64,000 nt of DNA from Sphingobacteriales bacterium (GCA_004144175.1 SEFT01000006.1:186001-250000); one strand, 5' to 3'. Positions 44,231 to 53,853 are shown, counted from the first letter of the stretch. Made by a program: numbers and translations. The notes: generated by a model from the sequence alone, not told the origin.

Positions 44231-45553
44231 TCAGTGGATGATACTATTTAGCGTTTCATGAAGCTCATCCCATTTTGGCGAGGTAATCACTTTTTTATTC
44301 TTATCCAGCAGATAGTAGGTGGGGTAGCTTTCTATCTTTAGTGCCTCCAGGTATTTTCCTTTGTCGCCATTGTATAGCGCCAGCCATTTGCTGGTGTAGT
44401 TGTTTTTGTTCAGAAATGTCCGCATCGTTTCAAATTCTTTGTCGGCAGAAATACTGACGATAGAAAGCTTGCCACCAAACTGATTTTGCAAGGACTCATA
44501 TTGTTTCATAGACTCGCGGCAAGGGCCACACCAGGTAGCCCAGAAGCTTACCAATATATAGTCTGAACGCAGCTGAGTAATATCAGACTTTTTGTTTGTT
44601 GCATCGTTCAGCTTTATGACCGGGAAGTCATCTCCTCTTTTGAATCTGTGGTGGATGCCTGAGACAACTGCCAATGCATGGCGGAAGTAAGTGATTTTCA
44701 TTTTCGGCAGCAAGTTCTTTACCGAATCATCCAGCTCAGAGATCTTGTCGCTCTTGCCATACCACCTGCGTTCGTACAGCCATTCTACACCCAGTACTAT
44801 ACTCATCTCACGCACGCTGTCATTTGTCAGGAAGCGGGTTTCGCCTATTACTTTTGAGAATGGTGACATCCCGCCCCTGGTACGACGGAAGCCCGTTTGA
44901 CTGACACGCGATTCTATATGATGCTTGACAAAGTCGAGGTAGAAAGGGTTATTGACATCCAGCCGGGGTAATATCGTTTGCTCCAATACATTGAATCGCT
45001 GCACTGCTCCCGATTCATCTGTTTTTATCCTTTGCGTGGTGGTGTATTGTAGTTCACTCCGGTCAATGTAATATTCAAGCAAAGTATTCCATTGCTTGTC
45101 GTTACTAACCCTGAAAGCATTGTCAATAGCTTTCAATTCATCAAGCGCCTGTGCTACTGGCATCCCAGATCTTTTACTCCATAGCAACACACTTGCAAAC
45201 AGACTATCCAACCGTTTATTTATTCCGTTGGCACCATCATCTATCAATAGTTGTGCATCTCTTTGTTCAAGGAAGATGCTGGAAGTGTTATTAATGAAAA
45301 ACGTAGTGAATACATCTCCTGCAATAACCTTGTATTGCGCTAATTCCTTTACGTCTACGTCGATATTAAAATTTCCATTTTTGTCTGTAACTGTTTCTTT
45401 GACTAGTAGCAAGCTGTCGGTAAGATGATCTACATATCTCACCAGCTTTACAGGGGCATCAGTACTATTGGTTTTGCCTCTGATGGTAGCAGCATTGATA
45501 TTCACTGCTGATAGTAAAATAGTCAGTATTAATAAGAGAGATTCGAGCTGCAT
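44231..45553 (-). CDS. Thioredoxin-domain TlpA-like protein (440 aa)
   Basis: A signal peptide begins MQLESLLLILTILLSAVNIN at the chosen ATG 45553 (an open frame extends upstream to 45628 without a signal-like character). Residues 25-330 are an uncharacterised helical/beta region in the style of Bacteroidota DUF4369-type redox proteins. The C-terminal thioredoxin-like domain has FWATWCGPCRESM, a CGPC active site, and the cis-proline region ESYPTYYLLD. It probably reduces or oxidises periplasmic disulfides. It is convergent with the T9SS gene and divergent from pfkA. Confidence 0.82.
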   Translation of the reverse strand: MQLESLLLILTILLSAVNINAATIRGKTNSTDAPVKLVRYVDHLTDSLLLVKETVTDKNGNFNIDVDVKELAQYKVIAGDVFTTFFINNTSSIFLEQRDAQLLIDDGANGINKRLDSLFASVLLWSKRSGMPVAQALDELKAIDNAFRVSNDKQWNTLLEYYIDRSELQYTTTQRIKTDESGAVQRFNVLEQTILPRLDVNNPFYLDFVKHHIESRVSQTGFRRTRGGMSPFSKVIGETRFLTNDSVREMSIVLGVEWLYERRWYGKSDKISELDDSVKNLLPKMKITYFRHALAVVSGIHHRFKRGDDFPVIKLNDATNKKSDITQLRSDYILVSFWATWCGPCRESMKQYESLQNQFGGKLSIVSISADKEFETMRTFLNKNNYTSKWLALYNGDKGKYLEALKIESYPTYYLLDKNKKVITSPKWDELHETLNSIIH

Positions 45554-45724
45554 TGTGCAAAGTAGATACCGGCCTAAATTTAAGAAATACTGTTTACTGA
45601 ATGGTGTGGCATGATTATTAGGCTTCAAAATATCAGTATTTTAATAATGCTGGTTCCAGCTTTAAACTTCTGATACTGCTGTTAGCAACTTGTTTTATTT
45701 TGCTGTCAATTCAGGCTATAGTAT

Positions 45725-46708
45725 ATGACCAAAGAGATAAAGAAAATAGGCATAATGACATCGGGTGGCGATAGCCCCGGCATGAATGCTGCGGTACGCG
45801 CTGTAGTACGTACCGCTATCTATCATGGTATAGACGTATACGGCATTCGACGTGGCTACCAGGGTATGATAGAGGGGGATATATACCAGATGAAGACCAC
45901 CGATGTAGCCAATATCATACAGCGGGGCGGTACTATACTGAAGACGGCGCGTAGTAAAGAATTCATGACCGATGAGGGCATGCAGAAAGCCTACGATCAG
46001 CTACAGAAGCATGGCATAGAAGCGCTGGTGCTGATAGGGGGGGACGGTACCTTCCGCGGGGCAATAAGCTTCTTTGAAAAGTACACGATACCGGCGGTTG
46101 GCTTACCGGGTACCATAGATAAAGACCTGGCAGGTACCGACTATACCATAGGTTTCGATACGGCGGTAAATACGGCTGTAGATGCCATAGATAAAATAAG
46201 AGATACCGCGGAAGCGCATGACCGGCTCTTTGTAATAGAGGTAATGGGCCGCGATGCGGGGTATATAGCGGTGAACAGCGGTATAGCCTGTGGCGCCGAA
46301 GATATACTACTACCTGAAACGGTAACGAATATAGAAGAAGTACTGAGCCGTATAGACTATGATGAGCGCCGCAAGAAGACGGTACACATACTGGTAGTAG
46401 CTGAGGGAGATGACTTTGGTGGTGCCAAAGATGTACATGCCAAAATAAGTGAGCGGTTCCCCAAGCTGGATGTGCGCACTGCTATACTTGGCCACATACA
46501 ACGTGGCGGTTCACCAACATTCTCCGACAGGGTGCTTGCCAGCAGGCTGGGTTATGCTGCGGTAATGGCGCTTCGTGAGGGGCATACGCAGGTGATGGCT
46601 GGCATTGTGAATGATAAGCTAACCTACACACCATTTAGCAACGTAGTAAAGCAAAACGCAGTTATAAGCCAGGATATGCTGGATATGATACGGGTATTGG
46701 CGGTTTAA
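45725..46708 (+). CDS. pfkA: 6-phosphofructokinase (ATP type)
   Basis: It phosphorylates fructose 6-phosphate in glycolysis. Visible motifs are IGIMTSGGDSPGMNAAVRAV (N-terminal nucleotide loop), LIGGDGTFRGA (glycine after GGD indicates ATP rather than PPi), LPGTIDKDLAGTD and FVIEVMGRDAGYIA, then LGHIQRGGSPTFSDR. 327 aa is normal. The catalytic-loop sequence is TIDKD instead of the usual TIDND; the Asp base is retained. The stop overlaps the start of the next gene by one base, so they are coupled. Confidence 0.93.
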   Translation: MTKEIKKIGIMTSGGDSPGMNAAVRAVVRTAIYHGIDVYGIRRGYQGMIEGDIYQMKTTDVANIIQRGGTILKTARSKEFMTDEGMQKAYDQLQKHGIEALVLIGGDGTFRGAISFFEKYTIPAVGLPGTIDKDLAGTDYTIGFDTAVNTAVDAIDKIRDTAEAHDRLFVIEVMGRDAGYIAVNSGIACGAEDILLPETVTNIEEVLSRIDYDERRKKTVHILVVAEGDDFGGAKDVHAKISERFPKLDVRTAILGHIQRGGSPTFSDRVLASRLGYAAVMALREGHTQVMAGIVNDKLTYTPFSNVVKQNAVISQDMLDMIRVLAV

Positions 46709-47745
46709 TGAATAGCATGACTACCCGCATATTTACAATGATCCTGCTAGCACTCGTTTCTTCTTTTGCAGTTTGTAATGGGCAGACTGTGAAGAAGAAT
46801 CTATGTGCAATAGCCTTTTACAATGCTGAGAACTTCTTTGACCCCGCGGATGACCCGGAGAAAGAGGATGATGACTTTACGCCAACGGGCGCTAATAAAT
46901 ACACTAAAGAAGTGTATAAGCAGAAGCTGCAAAATATTTCCATAGTCATAACACGAATGGGTAAGGATCTGGTGCCGGAAGGTGCTGCATTGATAGGCCT
47001 TGCAGAAGTAGAGAATGCAAAAGTGCTGGCCGACCTCACCGCCCAGCCGCTGATAGCAGCTAAGGGTTATAAATACATACTGTATAATGCCTACGACCCA
47101 AGGGGCATAGATGTAGCTTTGCTGTATGATCCCAAAGTCTTCCATGTCATCAAATCGATGCCTGTGGCAATACGTATACCTCAAAAGGCAACGCGGGATA
47201 TATTATATGTGCATGGTGTGCTGTACAAAGATACCGTGCATGTATTGGTCAACCACTGGCCTTCGCGCCGCGACGGTGAGCAGGAAAGCCGTGATGACAG
47301 AAGAATAGCTGCGGAAACGAACCGGAAATTTATAGACGACCTGCGCAGAAAACAGCCCAACGCTAAGATCATCCTGATGGGCGACCTGAATGACGATCCT
47401 ATCGACATCAGCGTAGCGACGGTGCTTAAAGGAAATGGCAGTATGCCCTCTTTATTGGCTAGTGAGCTGTACAATCCCTGGCTTGCCCTGCACAAACCTG
47501 CCACAACCGGCACCCTTCAATACAAACGCAAATGGAACCTGTTCGACCAGATACTGGTATCGAAACCGCTGACAGATAGCCGTCGGGGATTGCGCTATCA
47601 TAGTGCCGTTATTTTTAATAAAGAGTTTCTCCAACAAACCTCCGGTCGATACAAAGGGTCGCCATATCGGTCTTATCGCGGAACCTATTGGATGAACGGT
47701 TATAGTGATCATTATCCGGTAGTGATGTACTTATCATGGAACTAG
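46708..47745 (+). CDS. Exported endonuclease/exonuclease/phosphatase-fold protein (345 aa)
   Basis: A signal peptide (ending SFAVCNGQ) precedes an EEP-fold domain: AFYNAENFFDP, LIGLAEVENAKVL (metal-binding Glu), VLVNHWPSRRDGEQESRDDR, ILMGDLNDDP and NGYSDHYPVVMYLSW at the C-terminus (SDH catalytic). This fold includes DNases, phosphatases and lipid phosphatases; the substrate cannot be told. It overlaps the pfkA stop by one base (TAATG), suggesting translational coupling to a glycolytic enzyme, which is unusual for a secreted nuclease. Confidence 0.83.
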   Translation: MNSMTTRIFTMILLALVSSFAVCNGQTVKKNLCAIAFYNAENFFDPADDPEKEDDDFTPTGANKYTKEVYKQKLQNISIVITRMGKDLVPEGAALIGLAEVENAKVLADLTAQPLIAAKGYKYILYNAYDPRGIDVALLYDPKVFHVIKSMPVAIRIPQKATRDILYVHGVLYKDTVHVLVNHWPSRRDGEQESRDDRRIAAETNRKFIDDLRRKQPNAKIILMGDLNDDPIDISVATVLKGNGSMPSLLASELYNPWLALHKPATTGTLQYKRKWNLFDQILVSKPLTDSRRGLRYHSAVIFNKEFLQQTSGRYKGSPYRSYRGTYWMNGYSDHYPVVMYLSWN

Positions 47746-47814
47746 CGATATAAAAACAAGTTAAATAAATCAAAATTGCCAACCGTAACGCTGGCAAGGT
47801 TAGCCGAAAATGCA

Positions 47815-47822
47815 TAGATTTG
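47815..47822 (+). promoter_or_regulatory. -7 promoter box (TAGATTTG) for the GtrA-like gene
   Basis: A perfect TAnnTTTG, 18 nt before the GTG start at 47841. Confidence 0.6.
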
Positions 47823-47840
47823 CGCTTTCCCGGTTAGTAC

Positions 47841-48353
47841 GTGTTATCTGCTATACGAAATATCGTCCTTGGTGTCATTGACTTTTTTCACCGACCCTTT
47901 TCCCGCTGGATAGATGTCCAGACATTCAGGTATTTGGCCTGCGGCGGGTCAAATACGGTGCTGGATGTCCTTATTTACTTCATAGCCTACAACTACATTT
48001 TCGATAAACAAGCCATACAGGTAGCCGGCATTACAATTACGCCATATATAGCTGCTTTCATCGTATCCTTCTTTATCAGCTTTCCGCTCGGCTTTGCACT
48101 GTCGAAATATATTGTGTTTCCGCATTCTAACCTTGGTGGGCGTATACAGCTCTTCAGGTATGCAGTGCTGGTAAGTATGTGCATATTTCTCAATTATATC
48201 TTCCTCAAGATATTTGTTGAGTGGTGCGGCTTTTATCCAACTCCGTCCAAAGTGCTTACGACGGCTGTTGTTGCGGTATTCAGCTATATTTCTCAGCGCA
48301 ACTTTACTTTTAAGGTAAAGCCCTCCAGCGAGGAGGAGCCACTTATCCCGTAG
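47841..48353 (+). CDS. GtrA-like membrane protein, GTG start (170 aa)
   Basis: Four hydrophobic segments of the GtrA/DPMS-like family are visible: FRYLACGGSNTVLDVLIYF, ITPYIAAFIVSFFISFPLGF, RYAVLVSMCIFLNYIF and VLTTAVVAVFSYISQRNFTF. GtrA-type proteins help move lipid-linked sugars across the membrane. The start is GTG at 47841, because an in-frame stop lies just upstream and the next Met would remove the first part of the domain. No glycosyltransferase is adjacent. prfB begins 75 nt downstream behind its own promoter. Confidence 0.8.
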   Translation: MLSAIRNIVLGVIDFFHRPFSRWIDVQTFRYLACGGSNTVLDVLIYFIAYNYIFDKQAIQVAGITITPYIAAFIVSFFISFPLGFALSKYIVFPHSNLGGRIQLFRYAVLVSMCIFLNYIFLKIFVEWCGFYPTPSKVLTTAVVAVFSYISQRNFTFKVKPSSEEEPLIP

Positions 48354-48412
48354 CCTGTCTTCCGGCTCATACCACCTGCTGCCAAAGTCTCGTCCTTTAG
48401 TTTCGTTTGGCG

Positions 48413-48420
48413 TACCTTTG
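48413..48420 (+). promoter_or_regulatory. -7 promoter box (TACCTTTG) for prfB
   Basis: A perfect TAnnTTTG only 8 nt before the ATG at 48429, so the transcript would be leaderless or have one or two 5' nucleotides. Confidence 0.65.
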
Positions 48421-48428
48421 CAGCCAAT

Positions 48429-49520
48429 ATGACTCAGGAAAACCTGAAAGAAATGCGCGACCGGATGCAGCACTTGCACCGCTTCCTGCGCATAGACGAC
48501 CGTAAAGCCAAAATAGAGAATGACCGGACACTGACACTGTCGCCCGGCTTTTGGGATGATAATACGCGAGCCACGGGTATCCTCAAAGAAATTAAGATCA
48601 ATAAATTCTGGCTCGACTTCTACGAGCAGGTTAATACGGGCGTAGAGGACTTTGCTATCCTGTTCGACTTCTGGAAAGAAGGTGAAGCGAAGGAAGAAGA
48701 AGTGAAGGAATCTTACGAAAGTGCCGTAAAGCAAATAGACGAGCTGGAATTCAAATCGACCCTGAACGAGCCGGAAGATGAGATGCAGGCGGTAGTCGTT
48801 ATTAATTCGGGTGCAGGTGGCACCGAAAGTCAGGACTGGGCAGAGATGCTACTGCGCATGTACCGCATGTATGGCGAAAAGCAGGGGTGGAAAGTGTCAG
48901 AGATCGATACGCAATATGGCGACGGCGCAGGTATTAAGCAGGCTACCTTAGAGTTCGATGGTGAATTTGCTTACGGGCTGTTAAAGGCAGAAAGCGGAGT
49001 GCACCGTCTGGTGCGTATATCTCCTTTCGACTCGAATGCACGCAGGCATACTTCGTTTGCATCGGTATTCGTTTACCCGCTGGTAGATGACTCAATAGAG
49101 ATCAGCGTAAATCCCGCAGACCTCGAATGGGAGTTTTACCGCTCGGGGGGTAAAGGCGGTCAGAACGTGAACAAGGTGGAAACAGCAGTACGCCTGAAAC
49201 ATATACCATCGGGCATCATAGTAGAATGCCAGCAGGCACGTACACAGGGTGAGAACCGCGAGAAGGCACTGACGATGCTGAAAAGCCGCTTGTACGAAGA
49301 AGAACTGCGCAAACGTGAAGAACTGAAGAACGCTACCAATTCATCGAAGAAGAAGATAGAGTGGGGCTCGCAGATACGCTCCTATGTGTTCCATCCCTAT
49401 AAAATGATAAAGGACCACCGTACCGACCATGAGGTGGGCAACGTGCAGCCGGTAATGGACGGCGAACTGGATGACTTCATCAAGGCATACCTGATGAGTG
49501 TAAAAGAAGAACAAGACTAA
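48429..49520 (+). CDS. prfB: Peptide chain release factor 2, no frameshift (363 aa)
   Basis: It recognises UGA/UAA and triggers peptide release. The codon-recognition SPF tripeptide is in [12 protein letters not shown], and the catalytic GGQ is in [15 protein letters not shown]. Length is normal. The RF2 genes of many bacteria need a +1 programmed frameshift early in the gene; here the corresponding region ([16 protein letters not shown]) is read without interruption, so autoregulation by frameshifting is absent. The downstream ABC gene starts 8 nt after the stop. Confidence 0.95.
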   Translation: MTQENLKEMRDRMQHLHRFLRIDDRKAKIENDRTLTLSPGFWDDNTRATGILKEIKINKFWLDFYEQVNTGVEDFAILFDFWKEGEAKEEEVKESYESAVKQIDELEFKSTLNEPEDEMQAVVVINSGAGGTESQDWAEMLLRMYRMYGEKQGWKVSEIDTQYGDGAGIKQATLEFDGEFAYGLLKAESGVHRLVRISPFDSNARRHTSFASVFVYPLVDDSIEISVNPADLEWEFYRSGGKGGQNVNKVETAVRLKHIPSGIIVECQQARTQGENREKALTMLKSRLYEEELRKREELKNATNSSKKKIEWGSQIRSYVFHPYKMIKDHRTDHEVGNVQPVMDGELDDFIKAYLMSVKEEQD

Positions 49521-49528
49521 ACGATCGA

Positions 49529-51295
49529 TTGGCACAGGATAATTCTATAAAAAAACTGGTTGACATGCGCCTGCTACGGCGCCTGTTTTCTTTTGCTGCA
49601 CCTTACCGCAACAGCTTCTACCTGGCCATCATACTATCGGTAGTGCTGGCAGCTATGTCGCCATTGCGGCCTTACCTTATACAACTATCGGTAGATAAAT
49701 ATATCGGCGGCAGGCTATGGGAAGGGCTTATATGGATAAGCGCTATTCAGCTGGTAGTGCTGTTGATAGAAAGTGCATTGCGTTTCTGGTTTCTGTACCG
49801 TACCAGCTGGCTGGGGCAAACGGTGGTGAATGATATGCGTAAGTCGGTATTTGAGAAAATACTCTACCAGAATATATCTTACTACGACCGCTCGGCAATT
49901 GGTACACTCACTACGCGTACCATTAATGATATCGAGGCGGTAAACGATGTGTTCTCCGAAGGTATTATATCGATCGTGGCCGATGTGCTTACCATCATTG
50001 CTATTATCATCGTTATGCTTATCACCGACTGGAAGCTGACGCTGGTATGCCTGGCGCCGTTCCCGGTATTGATACTGGCTACATATTGGTTCAAAGAGAG
50101 CGTGAATAAATCCTTCCACCGTGTGCGCAATGCGGTGGCGCAGCTCAATGCCTTTGTGCAGGAGCATATATCGGGCATGTACATTGTGCAGGCATTTGCA
50201 GCCGAGCAGCGCGAGATGGATAAGTTCAAAGAGATCAACAAGGAACACCGCAACGCCAACATTAAGGCCATCTTTGCCTACTCTGTTTTCTTCCCTGTGG
50301 TGGAGATCATACTCGCAGTGTCTATGGGTTTGCTGGTATGGTATGGTGCCGCACAATTGCTCGACTATGAAGTAACGCCCGGCGTGGTGATCGCATTCGT
50401 AATGTACCTCAACCTGCTTTTCCGTCCGCTGCGTATGCTGGCCGATAAGTTCAATGTACTGCAAATGGGTATGGTGGCGGGTGAGCGTGTATTTACCGTG
50501 TTGGATAGTGAAGAATACCTGGGCAACAATGGTAACTACAAGCCGCAGGTAGTAAAAGGCGCTATCGATTTCGATAAGGTACAGTTCAGCTATAAAGAAG
50601 GTGTACCTGTACTGAAAGGGGTGAGCTTCCACCTCGATGCCGGTAAGACCATGGCCGTTGTAGGCCATACGGGTGCCGGTAAAACATCGATCATCAGCAT
50701 CCTCAACCGCCTGTACGAGATAGAAGGTGGACGCATATTGATAGATGGCCGCGACCTGAAAGAGTATGATATCTACGAGCTGCGTAAGCACATCGGTATC
50801 GTACTGCAAGACGTGTTCCTCTTCTCCGGTACCATAGCCGATAACATTACGCTGCGCAATGCCGACATCAGCCTCGACGAAGTGAAGCGTGTAACCAAAA
50901 TGCTGGGCATGTACGACTTCATTATGAAGCTGCCCGGCGATTATAATTTTGATGTAATGGAACGGGGCAATACGCTGTCGCAGGGGCAGAGGCAATTGCT
51001 GTCCTTTGCACGTGCGTTGCTGTACAATCCCTCTATCCTCATCCTCGATGAGGCCACATCGTCTATCGATAGTGAGAGTGAACAGCTGATACAGCACGCC
51101 ATAGATACGCTTATCAAAGGCCGTACATCTATCGTCATCGCACACCGCCTGTCCACCATCCGCAAGGCCGATAATATCATTGTAATGGACAAAGGCCAGA
51201 TCATCGAAAGCGGCAACCATGAGTCATTGCTGACTGCTAAGGGAGAATATTACAAGCTATATACAGCGGTGGAAAAAGAAAAGGAGGCGATGTAA
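49529..51295 (+). CDS. ABC transporter, transmembrane plus ATPase, TTG start (588 aa)
   Basis: It is a homodimeric or heterodimeric type IV exporter half: six membrane helices in residues 20-310, then an ATPase with Walker A GHTGAGKTS, Q-loop LQDVFLFSGT, signature LSQGQRQLL and Walker B LILDEATSSID with a final H-loop AHRLST. The start is TTG at 49529; the ATG at 49565 is an alternative. Substrate unknown, probably lipid or drug. Its stop codon lies inside the stem of the terminator at 51279-51313. A related exporter is at 56662. Confidence 0.9.
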   Translation: MAQDNSIKKLVDMRLLRRLFSFAAPYRNSFYLAIILSVVLAAMSPLRPYLIQLSVDKYIGGRLWEGLIWISAIQLVVLLIESALRFWFLYRTSWLGQTVVNDMRKSVFEKILYQNISYYDRSAIGTLTTRTINDIEAVNDVFSEGIISIVADVLTIIAIIIVMLITDWKLTLVCLAPFPVLILATYWFKESVNKSFHRVRNAVAQLNAFVQEHISGMYIVQAFAAEQREMDKFKEINKEHRNANIKAIFAYSVFFPVVEIILAVSMGLLVWYGAAQLLDYEVTPGVVIAFVMYLNLLFRPLRMLADKFNVLQMGMVAGERVFTVLDSEEYLGNNGNYKPQVVKGAIDFDKVQFSYKEGVPVLKGVSFHLDAGKTMAVVGHTGAGKTSIISILNRLYEIEGGRILIDGRDLKEYDIYELRKHIGIVLQDVFLFSGTIADNITLRNADISLDEVKRVTKMLGMYDFIMKLPGDYNFDVMERGNTLSQGQRQLLSFARALLYNPSILILDEATSSIDSESEQLIQHAIDTLIKGRTSIVIAHRLSTIRKADNIIVMDKGQIIESGNHESLLTAKGEYYKLYTAVEKEKEAM

Positions 51296-51313
51296 TCTAC
51301 ATCGCCTCCTTTT
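51279..51313 (+). terminator. 16-bp terminator overlapping the end of the ABC gene
   Basis: Arms 51279-51294 and 51298-51313 pair perfectly around a 3-nt loop. The 5' arm contains the last codons and most of the TAA stop; four T end the 3' arm. Confidence 0.85.
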
Positions 51314-51335
51314 GCTTAATACTTTGTTGTGTCCA

Positions 51336-52277
51336 TTATCTGGTAATGACAAGCTTCTTTATCAATGCCTGCCCGTCTTTGGCTTGTATCCGTATCAGAT
51401 AGGTTCCCGCAGGTAGGTCGGCTATCGTCAATCCTTCGTTTATTTCGTTATTGTAACGCCTGATGGTACGGCCATCCAGCGATACGATTGTGGCTTCTGA
51501 AATCTCTGCATTACTAATGTTTGTAATGAACACTTTGTCTGTTGCAGGGTTGGGATGTATGGAGATTGTGTTATCCGATTGCTTTGCCGACGAAACATCA
51601 AGCGATACGCCGCGTTGGCAGTTGCCTGTAGTCAGCTTTAAGGATAGCCGGTCATCAGTGTAGCAACGTATACCAGAAGGGCCCGAAGAAGGTTCGCCCA
51701 ATATAAACGCGCAATCGGAGATGCATGTTGGCAATAAGCCGTAAGGCGTTCCTATGTTCCATATGTATCTGCCATAGTCCATCATGTTATCGGGTTTGGA
51801 AGAGTCCGGGCGTACAAATACTGTCTTTAGAAGTACAGTATCGTAAAGAACTGTTTTTACGGAATCAATTATTAAGCTAAAAGTGGAGTCCCCTTTCGGT
51901 ATCATATAGCCGCCATCTTCAGACGGTACTACCGGCAACGTTATAGTGTCTCCTGCCTGTACATTGAAGACATACAAGGGTGTGAAGCGCTTGAAGATTT
52001 TATTGTAGATATAAACAGTGTCGTTACTACTGTAGACAAATTTATCACCTGGCTGAGACATTCGTAAACCATAATAAAAGTAAAGAGAGTCAATGGAAGC
52101 ATCCATTCTTATCCTTTTGCAGGCAGTATTTCTAATCGTAGTATCGGAGTATACATACTGCCTGAGGCTACCGTATTGCATGTCATAATACCACTGCGCT
52201 CCCGGCCGGATGAAGTCTTGCTGAGCATTAACCTGATTGCATAACAGGATAAAAAGGAAGAGTAATAGTTTTTTCAT
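51336..52277 (-). CDS. T9SS type A cargo protein (313 aa)
   Basis: The signal peptide MKKLLLFLFILLCNQVNAQ leads to a beta-rich mature region (FIRPGAQWYYDMQYGSLRQY, YNKIFKRFTPLYVFNVQAGD, PVVPSEDGGYMIPKGDSTF) that I do not recognise. Three cysteines in the middle (PTCISDCAF, RCYTDD) may form disulfides. The type A sorting domain begins ISIHPNPATDKVFITN and ends IKKLVITR. It is a typical stand-alone Bacteroidota surface or secreted protein with no known activity. Confidence 0.8.
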   Translation of the reverse strand: MKKLLLFLFILLCNQVNAQQDFIRPGAQWYYDMQYGSLRQYVYSDTTIRNTACKRIRMDASIDSLYFYYGLRMSQPGDKFVYSSNDTVYIYNKIFKRFTPLYVFNVQAGDTITLPVVPSEDGGYMIPKGDSTFSLIIDSVKTVLYDTVLLKTVFVRPDSSKPDNMMDYGRYIWNIGTPYGLLPTCISDCAFILGEPSSGPSGIRCYTDDRLSLKLTTGNCQRGVSLDVSSAKQSDNTISIHPNPATDKVFITNISNAEISEATIVSLDGRTIRRYNNEINEGLTIADLPAGTYLIRIQAKDGQALIKKLVITR

Positions 52278-52377
52278 ATTATATGGGGTTTAGATGTCTA
52301 AGGTACAGTATATGCTATTCGTTGAAATTTTCTATATGTCACGTATTAGTCATATTGTATGGTGCGTAACCAAATAG

Positions 52378-52404
52378 ACAGAGGCCGGACATCCCGGCCT
52401 CTGT
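52378..52404 (-). terminator. Hairpin after the alpha/beta hydrolase gene
   Basis: ACAGAGGCCGG (52378-52388) pairs with CCGGCCTCTGT (52394-52404) around ACATC, beyond the minus-strand stop at 52426. The minus strand continues CTATTTGG, so the T-run is weak. Confidence 0.65.
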
Positions 52405-52425
52405 TCTTATACAAGCTTTAACTGA

Positions 52426-53853
52426 TTACTTCACATTCTTATCCAACCACTCTGTCATCGCTATCAGCGCAACAGGAGCAAAGCTTTCTTCCAGCTTGCC
52501 GTATTCATCTACCGTGCAGCGTATACATAGCTGGAAGAGGTGGTTGAGTCCTGCTAACTCTTTGATGGTATATTTCGATTTGCTTTTTGCCAGCCCTGCT
52601 TCCATGCCTTTAAGGTTAGATGAGGATAACACCTGTACATCCTTACTGCCATTCAGCGCCAGTACTTTGGCATTTATTTTCTGCAGGTAAGGCTGCGGGT
52701 CGTACGCCAGGAAGTAGCGTGTCCAGGCATTCAGATAGTTCTGAGCGATCTGTTCACCTATTCCCTCCCAATTGTTTTTATCATTTACACCGATTGTTGC
52801 CAGTACAATCTCCGGGTCGGTTACGTCTATCCACTGCTTGACTGCCGCCAATACACCTGCCTTTACCTCGGGGGCAGACTTGCTGGCAACCACAGCACCG
52901 GTGACGCTGTTATACAGCATCAAGTATTCCTTCAGCCCTTCTTCCGTCATTCCCGGTTTATTTTTCAGGATAGCGGCGTTTTGCTCCAGCATCAGATCCC
53001 TTATCTTGATAGCGGGGCTCGCCAGAAATATTACAAAATCGATATCTTTTCTGCTGGTGGCCAGCATCTGCGCTATTATACCGCCTTCGCTATGGCCTGC
53101 TAAGCCGATTTTCTTTTTATTGATCTCCTTTCTTGTTTGCAAGTAGTCCAAGGCAGCGTTTGCATCTTTAGCAAAATCAGCTGTTGTAACATCTGTTACC
53201 GGACCTGTTGTTTGGCCTGTACCGCGGTCATCTACACGTAATACTGCATATCCGCTTTTGGTAAGATGATCGGCTATGACCGCAAATGGTTTATGGCCCA
53301 ATATCTCTCCGTCGCGGTTCTGCAAACCCGAACCATTCAACAGCAGCACAGCCGGAAAAGGCCCTGCACCATTCGGTAGCGTCAGTGTAGCACCGTATTG
53401 TATCGACTTATCCCCATTCTGGAAGGTTACATCTTCGCTGATGTAGCTATACGGCGGCTGTGGTGTTTGCGGGCGGTTTAGTTTTACTTCAGCCGGTAGT
53501 TCCTTACCTCTTTCTATGTCCATAGGCAGCGCTGCACCGCCCTGGTACCACGATCCATTTATCAGATCGGCGCTTTTGATAGCACCTGCATAAAATGCAC
53601 CCAGCTTTGCTACATTTATGCGCACACTATCGCCCTTCATTATCACTCCCGATGCTGCAATACCCTTGGCTTTCTGTTCTATTACATCCATCGTAGCCGT
53701 GCTGTCTTTTATGTGGAATACAACATGCAGCTCATTGCCCGGCACCTTTAGCACGCCCTGCCAGTCGCCATCTAAACGGCTCTGTGCAATAACGGTTGTA
53801 GTACTGAATCCCAATAGAAGAAAGGCAAATAGTTTATTTCTTGTCATGATCAC
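52426..53853 (-). CDS. Exported alpha/beta hydrolase (475 aa)
   Basis: The signal peptide ends TTVIAQ. An N-terminal beta domain (LDGDWQGVLKVPGNELHVVF) is followed by an alpha/beta-hydrolase with nucleophile elbow GHSEGG (Ser), oxyanion region NGSGLQNRDG, an Asp in NGSKDVQV and a catalytic His in LNHLFQ. The family resembles Bacteroidota serine aminopeptidase S33-like esterases. Substrate is unknown; periplasmic ester or peptide hydrolysis is likely. Start is the ATG at 53853 or the next at 53847. Confidence 0.85.
   Translation of the reverse strand: MIMTRNKLFAFLLLGFSTTTVIAQSRLDGDWQGVLKVPGNELHVVFHIKDSTATMDVIEQKAKGIAASGVIMKGDSVRINVAKLGAFYAGAIKSADLINGSWYQGGAALPMDIERGKELPAEVKLNRPQTPQPPYSYISEDVTFQNGDKSIQYGATLTLPNGAGPFPAVLLLNGSGLQNRDGEILGHKPFAVIADHLTKSGYAVLRVDDRGTGQTTGPVTDVTTADFAKDANAALDYLQTRKEINKKKIGLAGHSEGGIIAQMLATSRKDIDFVIFLASPAIKIRDLMLEQNAAILKNKPGMTEEGLKEYLMLYNSVTGAVVASKSAPEVKAGVLAAVKQWIDVTDPEIVLATIGVNDKNNWEGIGEQIAQNYLNAWTRYFLAYDPQPYLQKINAKVLALNGSKDVQVLSSSNLKGMEAGLAKSKSKYTIKELAGLNHLFQLCIRCTVDEYGKLEESFAPVALIAMTEWLDKNVK

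Noticed and set aside
46037-46043. G7 run in pfkA as a phase-variation tract
   Set aside because: It encodes the Gly-Gly-Asp-Gly of the conserved nucleotide loop (IGGDG), so it is explained by protein constraint in a housekeeping gene.
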